This document shows, piece by piece, positions 54,921 through 62,781 of a DNA stretch of 64,000 nt. Where the stretch lies: the NCBI GenBank assembly GCA_022793815.1, contig JAAWDP010000019.1, forward strand, positions 105,015-169,014, read 5' to 3'. The notes under the pieces are model-generated. The model saw only the letters and a program-made list of their open reading frames with translations. It did not search any database and was not told the DNA's origin. The position numbers and the translations under genes were made by a program. The DNA comes from Clostridia bacterium. GTDB taxonomy: Bacteria; Bacillota; Clostridia; Christensenellales; Pumilibacteraceae. Position 1 is the stretch's first letter. Every line of letters begins with the position of its first letter.

Positions 54921-57900
54921 TCAGGGATTTTCTTTTTTGGGTTTTATTACCGCATGAAGCACGAATGCCGTAACGGTTACCGCCGCGCACACTCCCATGA
55001 GCACGCCGAAAGTTATTTGAAGCGAAGTTATCGCCGTCTGCCACCAAGGCGTGCGGTATACAACGTAGGAGCCGCTGGAACTGCTGTTCATGGCTTTGGA
55101 ATTCAAAGTGGTGTACAGTATTCTGTGGCACGCCTCGCGCATTGCCGTTCTGACGGTAGCGTTATTCTTATATTTGTCGAAAGCGTGAGGGTCGCTGCCG
55201 GACATCCAGATGTCCTGACCTGCGACTACGCCCGCGGCTCTCGCTTCGGTCGCCAGCATGTGCGCGCCTACGCCCGCGTCGGTTTCCACCTGACCTATGA
55301 AGCCCCATTCGTTGCGGAGTACTTCGGTAAGCAGTCCTTTATGTTCGCCCGCCCAAGTGCAGCCGATACGGTTGAACGACGACATGAATCCGTTGGTGTG
55401 TCCCTCCGTTACTCCCGCCTCGAATGCTTTGAGATAGATTTCACGTATGCTCTGTTCGTTTGCCCAGACCGTTCCGCCGTAGCGGTTTCTCTCCTGGTCG
55501 TTCAATGCGAAATGTTTGGTGAACAGCACTACGCCTTTCTTTGTCATTCCCATGGATTCGGCGGAGAATATTTTGCCGGAAAGGAATCCGTCCTCGCTGT
55601 AATATTCCCACGACCTGCCGCTCCATGCATTGCGGTGCACGTTTGCGCCGAGACCGTATATGCCCACGCAGCCTATGTGCAATATCTCGTGAGCGAACGC
55701 ATTTCCGAGTTCTTCGACGAGTTTGACATTATAGGTGCTTGCCACGAGTCCGTTGCAGGGGAACGCCATCTGCGTGTCGAGCGTGCCCGCACCCTGACGT
55801 ATGCCGCACGGTCCGTCCTGGCTCGTGTACATCGGAGCCGCCACGCTGGGCGCGCCCGCTACCGCCGCCGAACCGTAAGTTATGAGTATGTTCTGCTCTT
55901 CCCAAGTCAATTGGTTCAAAAGGTGTTCCCATAAGGGGTCGTCGTAAGGCATGCGCATGAGCATTGCGAGCGTGAGTTTGCCCTGCGGCGAAGTTATTTG
56001 GTTTTCGAGCGGAATAGTCGCGGTCGGGTCCTCTTTGAGAGAAGCGCCGTATTGCATGTCTTGCGCGATTTTCGCATTGCAAACCAACTTTACCGCCGAA
56101 GGGTAAGTATTCTGCCAATCGCTTCTGGAAAGATAGGTTATCTTTTGCCCGCTTGTGCCTTCGTAAAGATTTACGTCGGCGTTGTCGAATTGATTTTCAA
56201 TAGGCTGTCCCGTGAACTCGGAAACCGAATATTTTTCGAAATCGTCCGCCGCCACGTCGATATGCTTTACGAAATCGGCTTTGCCTTCGTAGTCCATTCC
56301 GTCGGCAACATGCTTGCCCTTTGCCGCAAGAATATTGTTGAGCGCGTCGTGCGCGCTTATTCCCGCCGCAAGATAGTAGTCGCCTTTTTCGAGTATGTAA
56401 GTTTTCTTGCCGTAAGCGTCATAGCACTTAAACTCGTAGTCGTCCACGGTTATTTCCAGCGTCTGGCTTGCGCCCGGGGCAAGCTCGTCGGTCTTTGCAA
56501 ACCCGACAAGTTCGACCGCGGATTTTTCTATTTTATTTGTTTTGTCGTACTCGGTGTAAGGCTTCTGCAAATACACCTGCACGACGTCCTTGCCGGCGCG
56601 GTTTCCGGTATTTTTCACGGTAACGGAAACATCCCAATCTCCGTCCTTGTTCTTTTCGGCTTTGAAACCGCTTTGTTCGAACGACGTATAGGTAAGTCCG
56701 TGACCGAACGAATAAGCCACTTCGTCTTTATAAGACCATTTGCCGCTGCCCGCTTTCACGCCCGCCGCTCCGTCTGCATTGCCTCTGCCGAGTACGCTGT
56801 CTTCGTAGCGTGTTTCGTAATAGCGGTAGCCCACGTAGATTCCTTCCTGGTATACGACGTATTTGGTGTTGTGCGTGTATGCCGCTTCCGCAGGAAGTCC
56901 CGCCGCGCTGCCGAAATCGTAATCGCCGAAATTTTCGGAAGAAGGCGCCGAACGGACGTCGTTGACCCAAGTGTCGTTCAAATGTCCCGACGGCGAGGCA
57001 TTGCCCGAAAGAAGCAATCCTACCTGTTCGTAACTTACATTGCCTGCAAGTCCCGTCCAAAGACATGCGTCGACGCTGTGTTTAACGACGTTTTTCATGG
57101 AAACCGCCGCCGGCGAATTTACCACGAGAATCACTCTTTTGACAACTCCGTCTTTTTTCAGTTTGGAAAGTTCGGCAAGCGTTTTTTCTTCTTCGATTGC
57201 CAAATCCATATAATTTTCGTTTAAGCACTCGGGGCTGCGGAAACTCGTGTCGCCGTCCTCGCTGCCGTAGCGGGATATGACCATTACCGCCGCATCGCCG
57301 TAAACGCCTATGCCGCTCGGCATGGAAATTTTGCCGGTGAGGTGCGTCCAGGGCACTTCGCCGATTTTGAACTCTATGTAGTTATTGTCGCTTACGCTGT
57401 TGCCTGCGGCATTCTTGCTGTAAACTCTGCCGTAGCCGTCCGCCTTGCTGAGGCGGTATGCGTTCCAAAGCGCATTGTTTACTTTGAGTCCGTTCCGCAC
57501 CGCCGCGTCTTTCAGCGTATCGTTCATGGTTATCGCAACGTGTCCGCTGCCGCCGCCGTGGTGAGTGTAATCGATTGCGCCGACCCCGAAGAAACTGACG
57601 CCCGCATTCTTTTCGAGCGGAAGCGCGGGTTTGCCGTCCACGTCCTTATTCCACAAGAGCACGCTGCCTTCGGTAGCCACGCGTTTTGCTACTTCCATCG
57701 AATTCGCGCGCATCGCCTCGTCGTCGTACACCTGGTGAGTGTAGCCGCTTTCTTCCGTGACGGTTACGGGCTCGCCGTTATCGGTATATACGAAATCGGA
57801 CTTAAACCACTCGGTATCCTCGTCGACGTTGTTTTTGTCGAACACCGTTTCATAAGGATTTATGCCCAGCGTCTTATTTATCCATCCGTCGTTCTTTTTC

Positions 57901-58001
57901 GCTATCGGTCCCGCAATCATCACGGCGGCAAACAGCAAAGCGAAAAATATGCTTACAAGCGTCCAAATCGAACGCTTCAATACAGCCAGTAAAACTTTCA
58001 T
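54921..58001 (-). CDS. Membrane-tethered, domain-permuted GH3 glycosidase (cassette C)
   Basis: 1026 aa from the second of two adjacent ATGs (AGGAGG 5 nt before); a longer frame reads back through the small membrane gene and is a shadow. Membrane helices at about 10-32 and 990-1018. Same reversed GH3 order: sandwich (EGSVLLWNKD), fibronectin-III-like domain (GDYYLAAGISAHDALNNIL), linker YLSRSDW, TIM barrel with KHFALNDQERNRYGG and nucleophile aspartate in GQVETDAG (about residue 901). Its start overlaps the stop of the 2-TM gene (TGATG), so translation is coupled. Confidence 0.9.
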   Translation of the reverse strand: MKVLLAVLKRSIWTLVSIFFALLFAAVMIAGPIAKKNDGWINKTLGINPYETVFDKNNVDEDTEWFKSDFVYTDNGEPVTVTEESGYTHQVYDDEAMRANSMEVAKRVATEGSVLLWNKDVDGKPALPLEKNAGVSFFGVGAIDYTHHGGGSGHVAITMNDTLKDAAVRNGLKVNNALWNAYRLSKADGYGRVYSKNAAGNSVSDNNYIEFKIGEVPWTHLTGKISMPSGIGVYGDAAVMVISRYGSEDGDTSFRSPECLNENYMDLAIEEEKTLAELSKLKKDGVVKRVILVVNSPAAVSMKNVVKHSVDACLWTGLAGNVSYEQVGLLLSGNASPSGHLNDTWVNDVRSAPSSENFGDYDFGSAAGLPAEAAYTHNTKYVVYQEGIYVGYRYYETRYEDSVLGRGNADGAAGVKAGSGKWSYKDEVAYSFGHGLTYTSFEQSGFKAEKNKDGDWDVSVTVKNTGNRAGKDVVQVYLQKPYTEYDKTNKIEKSAVELVGFAKTDELAPGASQTLEITVDDYEFKCYDAYGKKTYILEKGDYYLAAGISAHDALNNILAAKGKHVADGMDYEGKADFVKHIDVAADDFEKYSVSEFTGQPIENQFDNADVNLYEGTSGQKITYLSRSDWQNTYPSAVKLVCNAKIAQDMQYGASLKEDPTATIPLENQITSPQGKLTLAMLMRMPYDDPLWEHLLNQLTWEEQNILITYGSAAVAGAPSVAAPMYTSQDGPCGIRQGAGTLDTQMAFPCNGLVASTYNVKLVEELGNAFAHEILHIGCVGIYGLGANVHRNAWSGRSWEYYSEDGFLSGKIFSAESMGMTKKGVVLFTKHFALNDQERNRYGGTVWANEQSIREIYLKAFEAGVTEGHTNGFMSSFNRIGCTWAGEHKGLLTEVLRNEWGFIGQVETDAGVGAHMLATEARAAGVVAGQDIWMSGSDPHAFDKYKNNATVRTAMREACHRILYTTLNSKAMNSSSSGSYVVYRTPWWQTAITSLQITFGVLMGVCAAVTVTAFVLHAVIKPKKENP

Positions 58002-58258
58002 CATGCCTCCTTTTTCTCGGGCAATTTGCCGAGCGCTTTTAGTATAAACATCGTCAGCGCACCCGAAAATGCCAAAACTCCGATTATGTCGATAACGAAT
58101 ATCAACGTCTGATACCATGTACCGAAAATCGTTGTGGACCCGTTTGTCTGACCTGCGACACCGTTCAACACCACGAACAGTATTACCACCGCCGCGGTCG
58201 CAAAAAACACAACCATAGCGGCTACGCCTGCCAAGATACCCCACGGTATCTTCTTCAT
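58001..58258 (-). CDS. Small two-helix membrane protein (GH3 cassette C)
   Basis: 85 aa with membrane helices at about 8-32 and 47-72, and a Lys/Glu tail. GAGG precedes the ATG. It precedes, rather than follows, the GH3 gene, unlike the four-helix proteins in cassettes A and B. No motif beyond the helices; probably a membrane partner of the enzyme. Confidence 0.78.
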   Translation of the reverse strand: MKKIPWGILAGVAAMVVFFATAAVVILFVVLNGVAGQTNGSTTIFGTWYQTLIFVIDIIGVLAFSGALTMFILKALGKLPEKKEA

Positions 58259-58316
58259 AAATCTTTTCCTCCTGTTGCCTTATTCGAAAAACGCGTTCAA
58301 CGCTTTTCCCGTAATC

Positions 58317-58345
58317 ATTCTAAAACAAAAAAACAGACCTTTCAA
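58317..58345 (-). promoter_or_regulatory. Promoter of GH3 cassette C
   Basis: Minus-strand TTGAAA (58340-58345), 17-bp spacer with seven T, TAGAAT (58317-58322). Confidence 0.7.
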
Positions 58346-58352
58346 GGGGGTC

Positions 58353-58387
58353 TGCATATTCGTGAAATTATCGGGCACAATCGTTGA
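58353..58387 (-). promoter_or_regulatory. LytTR-type operator at the cassette C promoter
   Basis: Two direct repeats (plus strand) TGCATATTCGTGAA (58353) and GGCACAATCGTTGA (58374), start-to-start 21 bp, 7 nt from the -35 box. The same arrangement is found at the promoter of the response-regulator gene. AgrA-type LytTR proteins bind 21-bp-spaced direct repeats. Confidence 0.7.
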
Positions 58388-58421
58388 CCGATTTCCTTTT
58401 AAAAGGCGATTTGCCTAAACG

Positions 58422-59765
58422 TCACGCTTTTTGTTTTAGCGGGAAAAGTATATCGAGGTTGAATATCCCGTCTTTGACCGCAACGGTAAGATTGCCGTCG
58501 TATTTTTCCACTATCATCTTAATCGACTTCATGCCGTAGCCGTGAAATATCTCGTCTTTTTTAGTGGTCTTGGGAAGTCCGTTTTCGAACATCAGATTTC
58601 CCTCGAACGAATTATGGATGTTGAGCGTAACCATACGCCCCACCATGCGCATTGTCAGACCTATGATACGCTTCTGCTCGTCGGCTATTTTCATGGTAGC
58701 TTCCATTGCATTGTCGAGCGCATTGCCGAACAGCGAGTATACGTCGGTATCGTTCATAAAGGAAATTTTTTCGCCGTCGGCGATGCACGAAAACAGCACC
58801 TTGTTTTTATAGCAGCGCATGCTTTTTTCCGTGAGGATTATGTCGAGGACTTCGTTCCCCGTCTGTATAGCCGCGTCATAGACCGATACGGAGCGTTCTA
58901 TTTCGTCGACCGTTTCTTTCGGAATGCTTTTGCTTTGTCCTATCTCGCGGATTTGATGTTTTATGTCGTGGCATTTCAGATTGATTATATCGATGTTTTC
59001 TTTGGAAAGTTCGTACTGCTGTTTCTCCTGATACCACAGGCGCTTGACGAAGTCGCGTTCGTTTTCGAACTTTCTTGCGGCTATTATTTCGAACTGCAAA
59101 CATAAAAGCAGTACGCAGCAGAAGCAGCCGTAAAGATAGATTATTATACTGCCTATAAGCGTTCTTGCCGTATCCAGATATACGAAAAGCAAATTGAGCA
59201 CTATGTCGCCGAGCAGTCCCGCGCCTACCAAAAACAAAAGCGACATGCTTCTTATCGTCAAATCGCGGTTGTTTTTAATGCGCCTTGCAAATGCGAACCA
59301 AAACGCCGTATATGCCACATATGTGCATAAGACCCAAAACACCGCAGCAAGCGCGGTCTTTTCGTCGAAAGCGGTTATATCGAATATCGCGTTTCCGTAA
59401 AACCCGAGCAAAGGGCTGGTGTCGCGCATGAGAAGAGTCACCACGAAATTAGTGAACATGTATGCGAAATGCTGTGTCGTATATGCGGCTATGCCGCAGA
59501 AAAGTATGTTAATCCAGCGTTCGTCGAAGCATATTTTAAGCAGTCCCACGGTAAAAGCGAACAGCACGGTAAACATCATTGCGGAATACCACGGGTTATC
59601 TACGGGCACGGGGAAAAATACCGCGGCGGCAAGCGTGACCGCTATGTAACACATAAGTCTGAGTATAAAGCGCTGCCGTTTTTTCAGATATGCCGTAAAC
59701 ATGATTTGCGCCGCGACAAGCTGCAGCGCAAACAGGACTTTGTTTATAAGTCCGTTAAAAATCAT
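58422..59765 (-). CDS. AgrC-like sensor histidine kinase (GHKL type)
   Basis: 447 aa. About six membrane helices over the first 225 residues with no large outer domain, then a coiled segment, the phosphoacceptor region KCHDIKHQI (about residue 265) and a GHKL ATPase with N-box FGNALDNAMEA and HGYGMKSIKMIVEKYDG. This is the AgrC/CitA-like layout that often senses peptides. No agrB or agrD was found nearby. It starts right after the regulator stop (TAAATG); the G7-containing end of the regulator gene (GGGGAG) serves as its ribosome-binding site. Confidence 0.92.
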   Translation of the reverse strand: MIFNGLINKVLFALQLVAAQIMFTAYLKKRQRFILRLMCYIAVTLAAAVFFPVPVDNPWYSAMMFTVLFAFTVGLLKICFDERWINILFCGIAAYTTQHFAYMFTNFVVTLLMRDTSPLLGFYGNAIFDITAFDEKTALAAVFWVLCTYVAYTAFWFAFARRIKNNRDLTIRSMSLLFLVGAGLLGDIVLNLLFVYLDTARTLIGSIIIYLYGCFCCVLLLCLQFEIIAARKFENERDFVKRLWYQEKQQYELSKENIDIINLKCHDIKHQIREIGQSKSIPKETVDEIERSVSVYDAAIQTGNEVLDIILTEKSMRCYKNKVLFSCIADGEKISFMNDTDVYSLFGNALDNAMEATMKIADEQKRIIGLTMRMVGRMVTLNIHNSFEGNLMFENGLPKTTKKDEIFHGYGMKSIKMIVEKYDGNLTVAVKDGIFNLDILFPLKQKA

Positions 59766-60485
59766 TTAAGTTCTCCCCCCCGCAAGATAGAGGTTAAGCT
59801 TTTTCAGAAACTCGTCGCGTTTGAGGTGCGACATCAAAAGTTCTTCGCCTCCGACGGTAATCTGAAATCTGCGCACTTCTTCCACAAAAGCAAAGTTCAC
59901 AAGGTAACAGCGGTTGCACAGTTCGAACGGCTCGTCCTTCAACAGTTCTCGGGCGTTCTTCATACTTCCGCTTGTTTCCACCACTCCGTCAACTGTGTGA
60001 TACAGCACCGTATGTTTCATAACTTCCACATATTTGAGCGAGTCCGTTCGGATACGCGTCTTTCCGCCTTTCGCATTGACCCAGAAAACCGAGCCCGTAT
60101 CCATATCGAGTCGGTCCAATGCTCTGCCGAGCTTGACGCAGAAATTAAAATACGTGACCGGTTTGACTATGAAATCGAACGCCTCGACTTCATAGCCCTT
60201 GACCGCATAGCGCGCCATATTCGTGACAAAAATGACCATTACGTTGCTGTCGAGTTTGCGAAGTCTGCGTACAATATCGAGTCCGTTTCCGTCCGGAAGT
60301 TCTATATCCATAAGTATCAAATCGTAATCGGGGCGGTAATCCTTTATAAACGATTTGGCGGTAGAAAAAAACGTGAGCCTGAACTCTCTGTTCTTTTCTG
60401 CCGCATATTTGTCGAGATACTCTTTCAGCGTATCCCTGTAAGTAACATCGTCTTCGACAATAGCAATATATTTTATTTTTTTCAT
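59766..60485 (-). CDS. LytTR-family response regulator
   Basis: 239 aa. Receiver domain with acidic pocket EDD (11-13), phosphorylated Asp60 in LILMDIELPDG, and the later FVTN and KPVTY. The LytTR DNA-binding domain occupies about 135-235 (YVEVMKHTVLYHTVDGVVETSG, and RCYLVNFAFVEEVRRFQI). Such regulators bind direct repeats spaced by two helical turns. Exactly such repeats lie at its own promoter and at that of cassette C. Confidence 0.94.
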   Translation of the reverse strand: MKKIKYIAIVEDDVTYRDTLKEYLDKYAAEKNREFRLTFFSTAKSFIKDYRPDYDLILMDIELPDGNGLDIVRRLRKLDSNVMVIFVTNMARYAVKGYEVEAFDFIVKPVTYFNFCVKLGRALDRLDMDTGSVFWVNAKGGKTRIRTDSLKYVEVMKHTVLYHTVDGVVETSGSMKNARELLKDEPFELCNRCYLVNFAFVEEVRRFQITVGGEELLMSHLKRDEFLKKLNLYLAGGRT

Positions 60486-60588
60486 TTCGACACCTTGTAT
60501 TTATTATGCCCCATGAACAGACTTTTTCAAAACGCCTCTTTCGTTTTTACGGCAAAAGCAAAATTCTGCGTAGACGTTTCCCGTGATT

Positions 60589-60618
60589 ATGATAGCGTAA
60601 ATCACAATCACCGTCAAG
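60589..60618 (-). promoter_or_regulatory. Promoter of the two-component system
   Basis: Minus-strand TTGACG (60613-60618), 18-bp spacer, TATCAT (60589-60594), about 100 bp before the regulator start. Confidence 0.65.
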
Positions 60619-60625
60619 GGGGTCT

Positions 60626-60660
60626 GCACAATCGTGAATGTTTTATGCACAATCGTGAAA
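60626..60660 (-). promoter_or_regulatory. LytTR-type operator at the two-component promoter
   Basis: Two identical copies (plus strand) of TGCACAATCGTGAA at 60626-60639 and 60647-60660, exactly 21 bp apart, 7 nt from the -35 box. Context CAAGGGGGTC before the first repeat is the same as at 58344-58352. Confidence 0.75.
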
Positions 60661-60816
60661 TGAAAAATCATTACCGCTTGTAAAAAAGCCTTACAGCCGC
60701 CGTTTCCGCTTCAAAGATTAAATGTTACGGCGTTTTGACATGGCGAATCTACGAGCGGAAAAAATTCGACGAGCGATGCAGCGTCAAAAAATAATCGTCG
60801 CATCCCCCGAAAACAG

Positions 60817-60845
60817 TTGCAATTTATCTGCGGTTATGGTAGAAT
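60817..60845 (+). promoter_or_regulatory. tRNA-Ser promoter
   Basis: TTGCAA (60817-60822), 17-bp spacer, TAGAAT (60840-60845), 48 bp before the tRNA. The stretch from 60661 to 60816 holds no gene that I can see. Confidence 0.7.
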
Positions 60846-60893
60846 AGACAGCGGTCGGAAAAAGCCGACAGCGAAATAACAGCGACCCACCGT

Positions 60894-60983
60894 GGAGAGA
60901 TGGTTGAGTGGTCGAAGGCACACGCTTGGAAAGCGTGCGTACGCTAAAACGTACCGCGGGTTCGAATCCCGCTCTCTCCGCCA
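60894..60983 (+). tRNA. tRNA-Ser (GGA anticodon)
   Basis: Acceptor stem GGAGAGA/TCTCTCC, anticodon stem CACGC/GCGTG with loop TTGGAAA and anticodon GGA (60928-60930). It has a long variable arm as expected for serine (CGTACGCTAAAACGTACCG), the T arm GCGGGTTCGAATCCCGC, discriminator G and encoded CCA. It reads UCC and UCU codons. Confidence 0.96.
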
Positions 60984-61139
60984 AGAGCAATCGCGTTCTA
61001 ACGCCGATACAATGCAGTACATTTTCATTAACGGACTTGCGGGCTTTATAGCCGAATGGCAACCCAAACCACTAACGTATGAAAACAACTACAATGTTCG
61101 GGAAAACGGAAAGTTCGTCAGAGCGCAGTAAAAGAAAAG

Positions 61140-61167
61140 AGCAACGGAAACAAACCGTTGCTTTTTT
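61140..61167 (+). terminator. Terminator downstream of tRNA-Ser
   Basis: Stem AGCAACGG/CCGTTGCT with loop AAACAAA, followed by six T. It lies about 155 bp after the tRNA. Confidence 0.75.
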
Positions 61168-61280
61168 CCATCTCCCACCCAAGAGAACCCACCCTATGGG
61201 GCGCAAATCGTAGTAGATACTTTTCGTCATAGATTTACAAATTTCAATCTTTTTTACGCCAAAAGTGTGACAGTGTTACA

Positions 61281-61331
61281 TAGTGGCGTAGGTAATACTA
61301 TACGCCACTGCGGGCGGCTGTCGCCGCCCGC
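61281..61331. repeat. Two adjacent hairpins at the left end of the accessory tail
   Basis: AGTGGCGTA/TACGCCACT with a 10-nt loop, immediately followed by GCGGGCGGC-tgtc-GCCGCCCGC. GTGTTACA occurs on both sides (near 61273 and 61353). There is no coding potential from 61190 to 61397. It could be an element boundary or a structured RNA. Confidence 0.5.
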
Positions 61332-61397
61332 ATATTGCCGCAACGCTTGTATTTGTGTTACACGTTACGGGGTGGACTATAAAAGTAATACTAATAA

Positions 61398-61556
61398 TTA
61401 TTTATTATCGGGTGCTTTTTGCACGATAACTTTTCCGTCCTTTACGGCGATAAGCATTTTGCCCTTGCATTTCGGGCAGTATATCTCTATTGTAGAGCCG
61501 TCGCCCGCTTTTAATAATTTATACCCGCATTCGGGGCATACAACGTAATAAGTCAT
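61398..61556 (-). CDS. Zinc-ribbon mini-protein 2
   Basis: 52 aa from the ATG with AAGGAG 7 nt upstream. Two cysteine pairs, CPEC and CPKC, 15 residues apart form a zinc ribbon (YYVVCPECGYKLLKAGDG; IEIYCPKCKGKML). A short basic tail follows. Its start overlaps the previous gene by 4 bp (ATGA). It is a paralogue-like neighbour of the next zinc-ribbon protein. Function unknown. Confidence 0.7.
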   Translation of the reverse strand: MTYYVVCPECGYKLLKAGDGSTIEIYCPKCKGKMLIAVKDGKVIVQKAPDNK

Positions 61557-61744
61557 AGGCTTGCTCCTTGTGTTATTAATCTCGTTATAACCAAGCCGTC
61601 GCGTATAACGATATGAACATATTCGCCGCATTTCGGGCATTTAGTATAGCCGTCCAAGCCGTTTTGCGCTTGTATCAAGACGGCTTTACATTTAGGACAG
61701 CAAGCATAATAATAAGGAATTTTGCTTGCGCTCGCTTCGTTCAT
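61553..61744 (-). CDS. Zinc-ribbon mini-protein 1
   Basis: 63 aa with CPKC and CPKC pairs (YYACCPKCKAVLIQAQNG; YTKCPKCGEYVHIVIRDG). The start overlaps the MarR stop as ATGA; the ribosome-binding site is weak. Similar wording (VIRDGLVI and VKDGKVIV) in the two mini-proteins suggests duplication. Function unknown. Confidence 0.65.
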   Translation of the reverse strand: MNEASASKIPYYYACCPKCKAVLIQAQNGLDGYTKCPKCGEYVHIVIRDGLVITRLITQGASL

Positions 61745-62184
61745 AAAATCTTATTCTTTAATAGCAATTCAGTCAGCGTTTCGTGTAATGCTTTATCGCT
61801 ACTATCAAAAAATACTTTATCGACTTTATCAACGGCTTTTACGGCTTTACACAAGGTAGTTTTGCCCATATCGGTATTGACGATAGAATTTGCCCGCGTG
61901 TCCGATTCGTGCCGAGAACACGCTATCAACCCTTTCTTTACAAGTAACCTAACTGCCGAAGATACAGTCATAACGTCTATCATTGAAAAATCGGAGATAT
62001 TTTTTTGCGTTACGGTTTTATCTTGTTCCGATAATTCTTCTATAACCGCCAATATAACAAATTGCGTATGCGTTAAATCATACTCTTGTAAAACTTTCTT
62101 GATTTTTCGCTGCCAAAGCGTTGACACTTGCCAGAACAGCAAGCCCATACTTTCTTTATGATTTTTTATCTCCGAAAATCGCAT
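61741..62184 (-). CDS. MarR-family transcriptional regulator
   Basis: 147 aa winged-helix regulator: FVILAVIEELSEQDKTVTQKNISDFSMIDVMTVSSAVRLLVKKGLI is the HTH and wing entry, followed by the wing RHESDTRANSIVNT. It follows the SRPBCC gene by 3 bp. MarR repressors often control their own operon through a palindrome near the promoter; one is seen at 62609. Confidence 0.9.
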   Translation of the reverse strand: MRFSEIKNHKESMGLLFWQVSTLWQRKIKKVLQEYDLTHTQFVILAVIEELSEQDKTVTQKNISDFSMIDVMTVSSAVRLLVKKGLIACSRHESDTRANSIVNTDMGKTTLCKAVKAVDKVDKVFFDSSDKALHETLTELLLKNKIL

Positions 62185-62187
62185 AAT

Positions 62188-62589
62188 CTATAAGGCTATA
62201 AGCCGTTGCATACATTCGGGAATACTTGCAACTATGGCTTTGCCCATACCCTCCATTTGCATATCGTTGCCGCCCTCTATCGTTACGGTGTGCGTAATCG
62301 TAACCGTATCGCCGTTTTCTTTCAATTCGTGCCCGAACGTAACGACAATATTGCCGAGTTTGGATTGAGTGGTAAAACTTTTATTCGGAGTACATTCGGT
62401 AATCGAAAAAGGCAACGCTGAGCCGTCTAACATATTCATAACGCCGTTAGCGGTCGTGTCAAACGACCCGAATAAATCTACCGATTTAATGCCTTTATCC
62501 CATAGATGCCACTTGTTTACGTCGGAATAATAATCCCAAAGTTTTTGAACGGTTGTTTTACCCGTTTCAGAGTTTTCATATTTGAACAT
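62188..62589 (-). CDS. SRPBCC (START-like) domain protein
   Basis: 133 aa from the ATG with GGAGG 8 nt upstream. The opening VQKLWDYYSDVNKWHLWDKGIKSVDLFGSF and the closing helix MGKAIVASIPECMQRLIAL match the polyketide-cyclase/SRPBCC fold, which makes a hydrophobic pocket. First gene of the MarR operon, with its own promoter. Ligand unknown. Confidence 0.82.
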   Translation of the reverse strand: MFKYENSETGKTTVQKLWDYYSDVNKWHLWDKGIKSVDLFGSFDTTANGVMNMLDGSALPFSITECTPNKSFTTQSKLGNIVVTFGHELKENGDTVTITHTVTIEGGNDMQMEGMGKAIVASIPECMQRLIAL

Positions 62590-62608
62590 ATAAAATACCT
62601 CCATATAG

Positions 62609-62620
62609 TAAGTACACTTA
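62609..62620. promoter_or_regulatory. Palindrome after the -10 box, candidate MarR operator
   Basis: TAAGTACACTTA, with perfect 5-bp arms, directly between the -10 box and the SRPBCC ribosome-binding site. A repressor there would block initiation. Confidence 0.5.
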
Positions 62621-62648
62621 TTATAAAACTTTTTATTATTTGTGTCAA
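62620..62648 (-). promoter_or_regulatory. Promoter of the SRPBCC-MarR-zinc-ribbon operon
   Basis: Minus-strand TTGACA (62643-62648), 17-bp spacer, TATAAT (62620-62625), both consensus. Confidence 0.8.
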
Positions 62649-62781
62649 GCGGCTTGCAAAAAAATTGAAAAATGGTATAATAATTTTGTGTTAAATATAT
62701 TTCAAACGCAGTAAAAATTACATAGTTTTGTTATTCGCTTGTGCTTACCGCCTTGTGGCGAGGTATCACCGCCTTGCAAAA

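Noticed and set aside
52815..55934. Plus-strand open frame of 1039 codons
   Set aside because: Antisense to the cassette C lipoprotein and GH3 genes, no recognisable domain or start signal.
59775..59781. G7 run at the end of the response-regulator gene as a third phase-variable tract
   Set aside because: Slippage would only change the last few residues and does not fuse the regulator to the kinase; it is more simply the ribosome-binding site of the kinase gene.
58422..60485. A complete agr quorum-sensing locus
   Set aside because: The kinase and regulator fit, but no agrB protease or agrD peptide gene was found within reach.
60784..61088. Minus-strand frames through the tRNA giving peptides such as ERAGFEPA and PSTTQPSL
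   Set aside because: These are the well-known false translations of tRNA-Ser on the opposite strand.
61013..61131. 39-codon frame after the tRNA (MQYIFINGLAGF...)
   Set aside because: No ribosome-binding site, lies in tRNA trailer sequence, no supporting motif.
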